Assembly: GCA_027064585.1 (NCBI GenBank)
Contig: JAMOPI010000006.1
Span: forward strand, 1-63,467
DNA length: 63,467 bases
Direction: 5' to 3'
Source: Candidatus Desulfofervidaceae bacterium
GTDB taxonomy: Bacteria > Desulfobacterota > Desulfofervidia > Desulfofervidales > Desulfofervidaceae
Positions 1-6,957 of this stretch are shown one piece after another. How positions within the stretch are numbered: position 1 is the stretch's first letter; every line of letters begins with the position of its first letter. The notes below the pieces were generated by a model that saw only the letters and a list, made by a program, of their open reading frames with translations, had not been told where the DNA came from and did no database searches. The position numbers and the translations under genes were made by a program.

Positions 1-68
1 TCTTTTAACCTTTGTTGAAACAAACTTAGTTGTCCTTTATCAGGTCCTTTCCCTTTCATTTTGATGTC

Positions 69-524
69 CCAAATTGCAAGGTTTTAAACTGATTTTTAGC
101 ATATCTTTGCATTTTTGTCAGCCTTATATCAAGAAAAATGTGTGATAAAATGGTAGGTTAGAGCGTTTTTCAGGGATGACTATGTAATTTGTGGATACCT
201 TTTTCTCTTCTGCTCGTTTAGCGGTCAAGGCCAAGCCCTGCGGGTGGCCTTAGGCCAACAGTGAGATGCCCTCGCTTCGGCGCTGACTTTTTATTTGAGG
301 TTGGAAGGAAAAAGGAAAATTTCTTGTTCCCCTTCCTCCTTCCGATTTTTTTCTTTTTTAGTCAAGGGCAAGCCGAAGGGCGCAGCCTGGTCTTTGAAGC
401 AGGTCGAAGCGAGCGTAGACCCTTGACCACCTAACAAGGCCCTGGCGTATAATTTTTTGTAAGTAAGGAGGAAGGGAAATTCATCAATTTTTGTGGAATA
501 CTATAAATCAATCACGGATTTTGG
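69..524 (-). repeat. Composite hairpin repeat, copy D (inverted orientation)
   Basis: This copy is the reverse complement of the element at 10378-10870. Its right end, CAATCACGGATTTTGG at 509-524, equals one terminal inverted repeat of that copy. Reading on the minus strand, it then carries hairpin module 1 (about 361-457, GTCAAGGG/CCCTTGAC arms) and hairpin module 2 (about 211-283, GGTCAAGGCC arm). The left end is decayed; CCCAAATTG at 69-77 may be the remnant of the other terminus, so that boundary is tentative. It fills most of the 593 bases before the trp leader. I see no protein-coding gene in 1-560. Confidence 0.6.
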
Positions 525-559
525 CTTATGTTCAAATTTCAAACAGCCTTGTAATCCCC

Positions 560-587
560 TTGACTTTTTGCTTATAGTTGCTATAAA
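560..587 (+). promoter_or_regulatory. Sigma70-type promoter of the trp operon
   Basis: TTGACT at 560-565 and TATAAA at 582-587 are separated by 16 bp, a good housekeeping match. The start of transcription is expected near 594, which coincides with the ATG of the trp leader peptide, so the leader may be read from a leaderless mRNA. Confidence 0.6.
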
Positions 588-593
588 AGAGCC

Positions 594-644
594 ATGTTAA
601 AGATCCGGAATTGGTGGTGGCTCCTTCAGGGTGCTATGGAGTGA
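594..644 (+). CDS. trpL: trp operon leader peptide (16 residues, three Trp)
   Basis: A 16-codon reading frame, MLKIRNWWWLLQGAME followed by TGA, has three consecutive TGG codons at 612-620. It lies between a promoter and an attenuator terminator, just ahead of trpE. This is the layout of ribosome-mediated trp attenuation: when tRNA-Trp is scarce, the ribosome stalls on the TGG run and the antiterminator (633-648 with 679-694) can form. I see no strong Shine-Dalgarno site; the predicted transcript start is at or next to the ATG. The peptide has no role of its own beyond sensing. Confidence 0.85.
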   Translation: MLKIRNWWWLLQGAME

Positions 645-694
645 GCCCGCCACCAGAGGAAATAGACATAAAGGCCGTGGGTTAGCTCCATAGC
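633..694 (+). promoter_or_regulatory. trp attenuator: antiterminator stem
   Basis: Bases 633-648 can pair with 679-694, giving a 16-position stem with one mismatch (643/684) and two G-U pairs. It uses 679-682, which are also the inner half of the terminator's 5' arm, so the two structures exclude each other. An upstream 1:2 pairing, GGTGGC 616-621 with GCCACC 649-654, can form when the ribosome finishes or leaves the leader peptide, because it covers the Trp codons. Confidence 0.75.
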
Positions 695-719
695 GCTTGA
701 CCCGCGGCCTTCGTTTTTT
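673..719 (+). terminator. trp attenuator: intrinsic terminator
   Basis: GGCCGTGGGT at 673-682 pairs with ACCCGCGGCC at 700-709 (one G-U), followed by TTCGTTTTTT at 710-719. It lies between the Trp-codon leader and trpE and competes with the antiterminator. Confidence 0.85.
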
Positions 720-724
720 AAAGA

Positions 725-750
725 GGCCGTGGTAGATCCACGGTCTTTTT
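725..750 (+). terminator. Second terminator-like hairpin directly before trpE
   Basis: GGCCGTGG 725-732 pairs with CCACGGTC 738-745 around a 5-base loop and is followed by five T residues (746-750). It sits four bases before the trpE Shine-Dalgarno GGAGGT (755-760). Its 5' arm repeats the first bases of the attenuator arm. It may be a tandem terminator, a remnant of a duplicated attenuator, or a hairpin affecting trpE translation. Confidence 0.6.
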
Positions 751-764
751 GTTTGGAGGTAAAA

Positions 765-2234
765 ATGATTAAACCAGATTTTGCGACCTTTAAACAGTTG
801 GCCCAAGAAGGGAATTTTATCCCTGTCTATACTGAACTTCTGGCCGATATGGAAACGCCAGTTACAGCGTATCTTAAGTTAAAAAATGAGTATTTTTCTT
901 TTCTTCTAGAAAGTGCCGAGGGCGGAGAACGTTGGGGACGATATAGCTTTCTTGGCTTTAATCCCCTTTTGACCATTACCTATATGTATCCAGAAATGAC
1001 AATTGAGGGGCCGGTAAGGACATATCATTACGCCGAGGTAAACGATCCCTTGCCCCTTTTACGAGAGGTAATTCAGAGATTTAAACTTATTCCCTCTCCT
1101 GATCTTCCACGTTTTCAAGGGGGATTAGTGGGTTACTTTGCTTATGATGTTGTGCGCTGTTGGGAGCGTTTGCCCAATAAAGCAAAAAAGGATTTGCCCA
1201 TTCCTGAGGCTATCTTTGTCCTCCCTCAGGATCTTGTTATCTTTGACCACTTTAAGCACAAGATGCAGGTCATTACCTTTGCCTATGTGGATAGAGATGA
1301 GGATTTATCTGAGATCTATCAAAGGGCACAAGAACGTTTAAAAGGTCTTATCAAACAACTTAAGGCCTCTCTTAGTTTGCCTTCTTTCCCCTTTTCCTTT
1401 GACCAGGTAATTTCTAATTTTACCAAAGATGCCTTTGAAGAGGCTGTAGCCAGAGTAAGGGATTATATTTGGGCGGGGGATGCCATTCAGGTAGTCATTT
1501 CGCAGCGCCTTGGGGCTACATTTGAGGGAGACGATTTTGCCCTTTACCGGGCCTTACGCAGTCTTAATCCTTCTCCTTATATGTTTTATATTGATTTTCA
1601 TCCCCTAAAACTCATTGGGGCTTCACCTGAAATCTTGGTGAGATTAGAAGACGGACTTATCACCGTACGGCCCATTGCCGGTACCCGTCCCCGCGGCAAG
1701 ACGGAAGCCGAGGACAAGGCTGCCGAAGAAGACCTTCTGGCTGACCCCAAGGAACGGGCCGAACACATCATGCTGGTGGATCTAGGACGAAACGATGTCG
1801 GACGAGTGGCTGAGCCAGGCAGCGTGCGGGTAACGGATCTAATGGTTATTGAGCGCTATTCTCATGTAATGCATATTGTTTCCAACGTCGTTGGCCGGCT
1901 TAAGGCAGGCGAGGATGCTTTTTCTGTCCTAAAGGCCACCTTTCCTGCCGGTACCGTTAGTGGCGCTCCTAAGGTGCGGGCGATGGAGATTATTGATGAA
2001 ATAGAACCTACCCGCAGAGGACCTTACGCTGGGGCGGTAGGATATTTCAGTCTTTCTGGGAATATGGACTTTTGTATTGCCATCCGTACGCTGATGGTGT
2101 GGGAAAACAGTCTTTATATCCAAGTAGGTGCTGGAATTGTAGCCGATTCAGTTCCGGCACGGGAGTATGAAGAAACGGTGAACAAGGCTAAGGCCATGCT
2201 CAAGGCCATAGAGTGGGCAAAGGAGGGATTATAA
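765..2234 (+). CDS. trpE: Anthranilate synthase component I
   Basis: Converts chorismate and glutamine-derived ammonia to anthranilate, the first committed step of tryptophan synthesis, together with TrpG. The protein is 489 residues when started at ATG 765, preceded by GGAGGTAAAA; an upstream GTG at 729 lies inside the terminator hairpin and is unlikely. The N-terminal LLES motif (the feedback Trp site in this family) is present, as are the chorismate-binding motifs IAGTRPRG, DLGRNDVGR and GAPKVRAMEIIDE. The stop codon directly abuts trpG, implying translational coupling. It is controlled by the leader attenuator upstream, and probably by feedback inhibition by Trp. Confidence 0.96.
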   Translation: MIKPDFATFKQLAQEGNFIPVYTELLADMETPVTAYLKLKNEYFSFLLESAEGGERWGRYSFLGFNPLLTITYMYPEMTIEGPVRTYHYAEVNDPLPLLREVIQRFKLIPSPDLPRFQGGLVGYFAYDVVRCWERLPNKAKKDLPIPEAIFVLPQDLVIFDHFKHKMQVITFAYVDRDEDLSEIYQRAQERLKGLIKQLKASLSLPSFPFSFDQVISNFTKDAFEEAVARVRDYIWAGDAIQVVISQRLGATFEGDDFALYRALRSLNPSPYMFYIDFHPLKLIGASPEILVRLEDGLITVRPIAGTRPRGKTEAEDKAAEEDLLADPKERAEHIMLVDLGRNDVGRVAEPGSVRVTDLMVIERYSHVMHIVSNVVGRLKAGEDAFSVLKATFPAGTVSGAPKVRAMEIIDEIEPTRRGPYAGAVGYFSLSGNMDFCIAIRTLMVWENSLYIQVGAGIVADSVPAREYEETVNKAKAMLKAIEWAKEGL

Positions 2235-2810
2235 ATGCTGGTGCTTATAGACAACTATGATTCCTTTACCTATAATTTAGCCCAATATTTTCAGATGCTA
2301 GGGGAGGAAGTAAAGGTCATTCGCAATGATGCTATCAAAGTGGAAGAAATTACCGCTTTTTCCCCAGACTATTTGGTTATCTCCCCAGGTCCCTGTACAC
2401 CTAAAAAGGCTGGCATTTCTATAGAGGCCATTAAATATTATGCAGGCAAATTGCCTATTTTAGGGGTATGTCTTGGGCACCAGGCCATTGTAGCTGCCTT
2501 TGGGGGACGCATTGTGCAGGCTAAAACCATCATGCATGGCAAGACTTCAGATATCTATCACGATGGAAAAACCATTTTTACCAACTTACCCAATCCTTTT
2601 GTCGCCACACGCTATCACTCACTGGTGGCCGAAAGAGAAAGCCTGCCGGCATGTCTGGAAATTACTGCCTGGACAGAAGATGAAGAAATCATGGGCGTAA
2701 GGCACAAGGAGTTTTTGATTGAAGGCGTACAATTTCATCCTGAATCTATCTTAACCAAAGAAGGGTTGAATTTGCTTAAAAACTTCTTAGAATTGGGCAA
2801 GAAAAGATGA
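2235..2810 (+). CDS. trpG: Anthranilate synthase glutamine amidotransferase component
   Basis: Class I glutamine amidotransferase of 191 residues that supplies ammonia to TrpE. The nucleophile Cys79 lies in GVCLGHQ and the catalytic His/Glu in VQFHPES near residue 170; the N-terminal [12 protein letters not shown] is typical of TrpG/PabA. The ATG follows the trpE stop with no gap, and AGGAGGG at 2221-2227 is its ribosome-binding site. Because no pab genes are visible nearby, the subunit could also serve p-aminobenzoate synthesis, as in organisms with one shared amidotransferase. The 3' end overlaps the next gene by 4 bp. Confidence 0.95.
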   Translation: MLVLIDNYDSFTYNLAQYFQMLGEEVKVIRNDAIKVEEITAFSPDYLVISPGPCTPKKAGISIEAIKYYAGKLPILGVCLGHQAIVAAFGGRIVQAKTIMHGKTSDIYHDGKTIFTNLPNPFVATRYHSLVAERESLPACLEITAWTEDEEIMGVRHKEFLIEGVQFHPESILTKEGLNLLKNFLELGKKR

Positions 2811-3622
2811 AACGGGTCTGCCTTTTTTTAAGTATTGCCGGTGCCTTACTTACTTTAATTGAAATCCTTTTGCAGATCAAAGGGACTAGCCTTTGCCATA
2901 CTAGCGGTTGTAAACTGGCAGCGAGCTTTGCCCGCAGTGAGATGGCTGTATTAGGAGCAGGACTTGCCTTTTTTGTTTTGCTTTCCTTGCTTTTTTTCTT
3001 AGAGAAAAGGTTATTTTTCATCCAGCTTCTTCTTAACATAACCCTCATTACCGGCCTGGCGATAGAGGGGTATTTAGTTGGCTTTCAGCACTTTGTTATG
3101 CATGAATTTTGCGCCTTTTGTTTAATTGTCTGTGGGCTTATCTTTTTGATCGCCTTCATTTATGCCTTTACCTATCGCCAAGCCTATCCCATTTTAGGCA
3201 TAGGTGTTTTCTTGGGCGTCTTTATCGCCACTTATCTTGTTTCTCCCCCTGTTTTCTCGCAAAATCTACAACAACTGGCTACCAAGCACTATGTAAGGGG
3301 TACACCAAAGGCGAGGTGGTTTTTGTTTAAAGAAGAAAACTGTTCCCATTGTAAGAAAGTTTTGCAATATATTTTACATAAGTACCAGGGCAACTTTGAT
3401 CTCTATGTCTGTGAGGCGCAAAGATGTGCTTTATTCCTTAAAAAGCTTGGTATAAACGAAGTGCCTGTGCTTTTAATTGACAAAGGGACAAAAAAAGAAA
3501 TCCTGATAGGAGACAATTGTATTATAGCCAACTTAAAGGAAAAAGAAGGGAGAGAGCTTTTTGCCCCTATTTTCCCACAAGAAGAGGGAGGCGTATGTGG
3601 GCTAGAAGAGCCATGTCAATAG
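2807..3622 (+). CDS. VKOR-family membrane protein fused to a thioredoxin-fold domain
   Basis: A 271-residue fusion. Residues 1-145 form a multi-helix membrane domain of the vitamin K epoxide reductase (VKOR) type, with the loop cysteine pair C30/C35 and the quinone-site pair CAFC (102-105). Residues about 165-271 form a thioredoxin-like domain with CSHC (179-182). In known bacterial VKORs this arrangement makes periplasmic disulfides and passes electrons to quinone, replacing DsbB/DsbA. The gene overlaps trpG by an ATGA and precedes trpD, so it is transcribed in the trp operon, with no obvious functional link. Periplasmic orientation is inferred. Confidence 0.82.
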   Translation: MKRVCLFLSIAGALLTLIEILLQIKGTSLCHTSGCKLAASFARSEMAVLGAGLAFFVLLSLLFFLEKRLFFIQLLLNITLITGLAIEGYLVGFQHFVMHEFCAFCLIVCGLIFLIAFIYAFTYRQAYPILGIGVFLGVFIATYLVSPPVFSQNLQQLATKHYVRGTPKARWFLFKEENCSHCKKVLQYILHKYQGNFDLYVCEAQRCALFLKKLGINEVPVLLIDKGTKKEILIGDNCIIANLKEKEGRELFAPIFPQEEGGVCGLEEPCQ

Positions 3623-3631
3623 GAGGAAATC

Positions 3632-4651
3632 ATGTTTAAAGAGGCGCTAGAAAAAATAATGGCGAGACAGGATTTAGAAGAAGAGGAAATGTATCAGTTA
3701 ATGTATCGGCTTATGTCTGGCGAATTCACACCGGCCCAGATTGCTGGACTTTTAGTGGCCCTGCGCATGAAAGGAGAAACAGTAGGTGAGATCACCGGCG
3801 CCGCAAGGGCTATGCGGGAAAAGGCAGAGAGGCTAGAGATAGACGGAGAAATTGTAGATACCTGTGGTACAGGTGGAGATGCTAAGGGTACTTTTAATGT
3901 TTCTACGGCAACTGCTTTTGTCGTGGCTGGGGCGGGATTAAAGGTAGCCAAACATGGTAATCGCTCGGTTTCCAGCCAATGTGGGAGTGCCGATGTCCTT
4001 GAGGCCTTAGGGGTAAGGATTGATCTACCACCAGCAGAGGTAAAAGAATGCATTGAACGGGTAGGCATAGGCTTTCTCTTTGCCCCTAAGTTTCATCCAG
4101 CGATGAAACATGCCATCTCTCCCCGGCGGGAACTTGGCATACGCACGATCTTTAACATTCTTGGGCCTTTAACTAATCCGGCCTGTGCTACTTATCAGCT
4201 TATGGGGGTGTATGATTCCAAGTGGCTTGTCCCTTTGGCCGAGGTGCTGAAAAGACTTGGTCTTAAGGCGGCCATGGTGGTGTATGGAGAGGGTGGGTAT
4301 GACGAAATTACTATTACCGGACCGACAAAGATAGCTGAATTTAAGGATGGTAAAATAGAAACTTATGAAATTTCGCCTGAAAAATGCGGGTTAAAATCAG
4401 CTACGGCCGAGGAGATAAAAGGAGGGAATAAAGAAGAAAATGCCCAGTTGATCAGAGAATTACTCTCTGGTAAGAGACAGGATGCGTGTCTGGACATGGT
4501 CTTACTAAATGCAGCTGGAGTCTTTAAAATTGCAGGAAAGGCATCCAGCTGGGAAGAAGGAATTGAATTAGGGCATGAAATTATAAATACAGGTAAAGCC
4601 TTAGAAAAACTGGAGGCATTGATAGAGACAACGCAGGCATGGAAAGAATAG
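3632..4651 (+). CDS. trpD: Anthranilate phosphoribosyltransferase
   Basis: Transfers the phosphoribosyl group of PRPP to anthranilate, the second step of the tryptophan branch. The 339-residue length is normal. The PRPP-binding DTCGTGGD, the NVSTATAFV loop, the KHGNRS motif and the second metal-site DE in GYDEITITGP are visible. GGAGGAAA precedes the ATG. The remaining trp genes (C, F, B, A) are not in this window, so the pathway is split. It overlaps the following gene by 13 bp. Confidence 0.95.
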   Translation: MFKEALEKIMARQDLEEEEMYQLMYRLMSGEFTPAQIAGLLVALRMKGETVGEITGAARAMREKAERLEIDGEIVDTCGTGGDAKGTFNVSTATAFVVAGAGLKVAKHGNRSVSSQCGSADVLEALGVRIDLPPAEVKECIERVGIGFLFAPKFHPAMKHAISPRRELGIRTIFNILGPLTNPACATYQLMGVYDSKWLVPLAEVLKRLGLKAAMVVYGEGGYDEITITGPTKIAEFKDGKIETYEISPEKCGLKSATAEEIKGGNKEENAQLIRELLSGKRQDACLDMVLLNAAGVFKIAGKASSWEEGIELGHEIINTGKALEKLEALIETTQAWKE

Positions 4652-5196
4652 CCTATTTGGACATAGATGGAGTAGTGGCCAACACGGGCCAGGCGGTAAT
4701 AGACCTTGTGCGCAAGGAGTTTAAAAAACCCTGGGTGAGGGTAGAGGATATTAAAGAGTATGAAATCCCCAAACTGCCTTGGCTTACAGAGGAAGAGGTA
4801 GAGAGACTTCTTATTCGTTTTGGTGATCCAGAATTTTATTATTACATTCAACCCATGCCAGAAGCAGCCGCGGCAACGGCCCTTTGGTACAAAAAGGGCT
4901 GGCAAATTGTCTTTGTAACCGCCCGCCCACCGCATCTTTATGAAGTTACCCTTTACTGGCTGCGAAAACACGGTTTTGTCTTTGACAGTTTGATCATGAG
5001 TCCTCCTTTTGATAAGGTCAATCACTGTGCTAATCATGCTACGTGTTTTTTGGTAGAAGATCGGCCAGATGTACTCTATCATATTGCTACGCAAAGACCT
5101 AAACTGAAACTTTTTCTTTATGATCAGCCTTGGAATCAAGCGATAGAACTCACGATTGCTACCCGGATAAGGAGTTTAACGGAGATAGAATTGTAA
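4639..5196 (+). CDS. HAD-family 5'(3')-deoxyribonucleotidase (NT5C type)
   Basis: A 185-residue protein with the HAD nucleophile motif LDIDGVVANT at the N-terminus, a motif II-like VFVTARPP and a C-terminal LVEDRPD motif. This pattern matches the NT5C 5'-nucleotidase family, which dephosphorylates deoxyribonucleotides; the exact substrate cannot be read from the sequence. The start lies 13 bp inside the end of trpD, so it is translationally coupled to the trp operon. It is the last gene of the operon and faces the converging glgA. Confidence 0.75.
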   Translation: MERIAYLDIDGVVANTGQAVIDLVRKEFKKPWVRVEDIKEYEIPKLPWLTEEEVERLLIRFGDPEFYYYIQPMPEAAAATALWYKKGWQIVFVTARPPHLYEVTLYWLRKHGFVFDSLIMSPPFDKVNHCANHATCFLVEDRPDVLYHIATQRPKLKLFLYDQPWNQAIELTIATRIRSLTEIEL

Positions 5197-5228
5197 GGTT
5201 TTGAGAGTTAAGTGAGAAGGCTAGCAAG

Positions 5229-5259
5229 TTATCTTTGTAACCGCCCGGCCACTGCATCT
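5229..5259 (+). repeat. Intergenic near-copy of an upstream coding segment
   Basis: These 31 bases match 28 of 31 bases of 4907-4937, which lies inside the preceding nucleotidase gene, in the same orientation. No other part of the gene appears to be copied. The 99-bp gap between the converging genes shows no clear terminator. Confidence 0.6.
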
Positions 5260-5295
5260 CACTTGTCACTCATCATCCGTCACTTGTTTTCATTA

Positions 5296-6738
5296 TTAAA
5301 TAAGCCCCCTATACACCTCCAGATAGGCCTGAGCCGATTTTCCCCACGAAAAGTCACTACGCATCGCATTTTGCATGAGGTTATACCAGACAGACTTTTT
5401 ATTTTGAAAGCAATCAACCGCCCTTTTTATAGCCTGCCAAAGGGCATCGGGATGATAATCGTTAAACTTAAAACCTGTGCCTGTGCCTTTTTCCACATCA
5501 GCATCTTCTACTGTATCAGCTAGACCACCAGTATTACGAACAATAGGGATAGTACCATATTTGAGACTGTAAAGTTGAGTAAGCCCACAGGCTTCATAGC
5601 GAGAAGGCATAAGAAATATGTCTGCCCCAGCGATGATTTTATGGGCCAAAACCTCGTTAAAGGCGATTTTTACATACATTTGGTAAGGATAAGAAGAAAA
5701 CATTTGGGCAAGGGCCTTTTCATATTTCTTTTCTCCAGTACCTAGAATAATGAGCCCTATTCCTCGGTGCATCATTCTTTCTATCAAGGGCAACAAGAGA
5801 TCAATCCCCTTTTGGTCTACCAGTCTTGTTACCATGCCAAACAAGGGCCGTTGCATCAAATCAAGCGGCAGACCACATGTTTGTAAGAGATCCTGTTTGC
5901 AAACTCGCTTGCCTGTTAGGTCTTCTTTAGAAAAATGGGCTGCGATGTAAGGATCGGTTTCTGGGTTCCACTCGCGGTAATCTACCCCATTTAAAATGCC
6001 CTTTAATTTACAGGCATAAACGCGTAATACCCCATCCAGGCCAAAGCCATATGCTTGCGTTTGAATTTCTTTGGCATAAGTGGGACTTACGGTTGTAAGG
6101 AAGTCAGCGAAGATAATACCCCCTTTTAAAAAATTTACCTGTCCCCAAAATTCAAGTCCATCTATAGAAAACAAATGCGACGGCAGGTTGAGGGTAGGAA
6201 AGATCTGGGACGGGAAGACTCCCTGGTAACCTAAATTATGAATGGTAAGTAAGGTCTTGATGGAAGAAATTACCGGATGAGAGAAGTATCTTGTCTTTAG
6301 ATAAACCGGCACTAGCGCACTTTGCCAATCATGACAATGAAAGATATCCCATTTTTCCCCTAAGGCCTCAACCGCGGCAAGGACTGCCTGGGCAAAGAAG
6401 GCAAACCTTTCTCCATTGTCAAAGTACCCACCTTTATTTGTTCCATAGATAAAAGAACGGTCAAAAAATTCATCGCGCGCAATGAGAAAGAGCCGGATGT
6501 TTTCTTTAAGCTGTAACTGATAAACATCTACCGTTAGCTGCCGCCAACCAAAGGAAACAGGAATGTCTTCTTTAATAAGGGTAGGCCCTTTTTCTTTTAT
6601 CCAAGAATAAAAAGGAATAACGATATCTACTTGAACGCCCAAATCTACCAATACCTTAGGGAGGGCTTCACAAACATCACCCAACCCTCCACTCTTGGCT
6701 AAAGGAGCTACTTCAGGAGTAATGAAGAGAACTTTCAC
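5296..6738 (-). CDS. glgA: Glycogen synthase (ADP-glucose type, GT5)
   Basis: Elongates alpha-1,4-glucan from ADP-glucose. It has 480 residues, the normal length for bacterial GlgA. The N-terminal KSGGLGDV motif binds the ADP-glucose phosphate, and the C-terminal EACGLTQLYSLKYGTIP segment is the GT-B donor-site signature. The start ATG overlaps the stop of the small upstream gene (6735-6932) by 4 bp, so the pair is co-translated. It implies glycogen storage; no other glg genes are in the window. Confidence 0.94.
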   Translation of the reverse strand: MKVLFITPEVAPLAKSGGLGDVCEALPKVLVDLGVQVDIVIPFYSWIKEKGPTLIKEDIPVSFGWRQLTVDVYQLQLKENIRLFLIARDEFFDRSFIYGTNKGGYFDNGERFAFFAQAVLAAVEALGEKWDIFHCHDWQSALVPVYLKTRYFSHPVISSIKTLLTIHNLGYQGVFPSQIFPTLNLPSHLFSIDGLEFWGQVNFLKGGIIFADFLTTVSPTYAKEIQTQAYGFGLDGVLRVYACKLKGILNGVDYREWNPETDPYIAAHFSKEDLTGKRVCKQDLLQTCGLPLDLMQRPLFGMVTRLVDQKGIDLLLPLIERMMHRGIGLIILGTGEKKYEKALAQMFSSYPYQMYVKIAFNEVLAHKIIAGADIFLMPSRYEACGLTQLYSLKYGTIPIVRNTGGLADTVEDADVEKGTGTGFKFNDYHPDALWQAIKRAVDCFQNKKSVWYNLMQNAMRSDFSWGKSAQAYLEVYRGLI

Positions 6739-6932
6739 TTTTTCTTAAACTCTTTTAAACAATCCTTCCGCCAAAGACAATTCTCTTCTCCACAGTGCTG
6801 CACGCGCTCTGTACCAAAGCAAGGTATATTGCCTTCCTTTGCCTGGATTTCACGGATGAGCTCGGCCTTTTTCTTGCGACTAATCTTGATCCCCATCTTC
6901 TTTGCCATTGCCTTGACTTCTTTTAGTGTCAT
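6735..6932 (-). CDS. Small SAP-like protein with a C-terminal four-cysteine cluster
   Basis: A 65-residue basic protein. Residues 1-32 (LKEVKAMAKKMGIKISRKKK) resemble a SAP or Rho-N-type helix-extended-loop-helix nucleic-acid-binding fold. The C-terminal half has four cysteines with spacing C-x8-C-x4-C-x5-C that could bind a metal or Fe-S cluster. It is preceded by GAGGTGCAACC and followed by glgA with an ATGA overlap. Its function is unknown; nucleic-acid binding is inference. Confidence 0.65.
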   Translation of the reverse strand: MTLKEVKAMAKKMGIKISRKKKAELIREIQAKEGNIPCFGTERVQHCGEENCLWRKDCLKEFKKK

Positions 6933-6957
6933 GGTTGCACCTCTATTTTAATAAAAA

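Noticed and set aside
4363-5139. A 258-codon open frame on the minus strand, antisense to trpD and the nucleotidase gene
   Set aside because: It lies entirely opposite two well-supported genes, has no family motifs and no ribosome-binding site, and its composition is that of a shadow frame.
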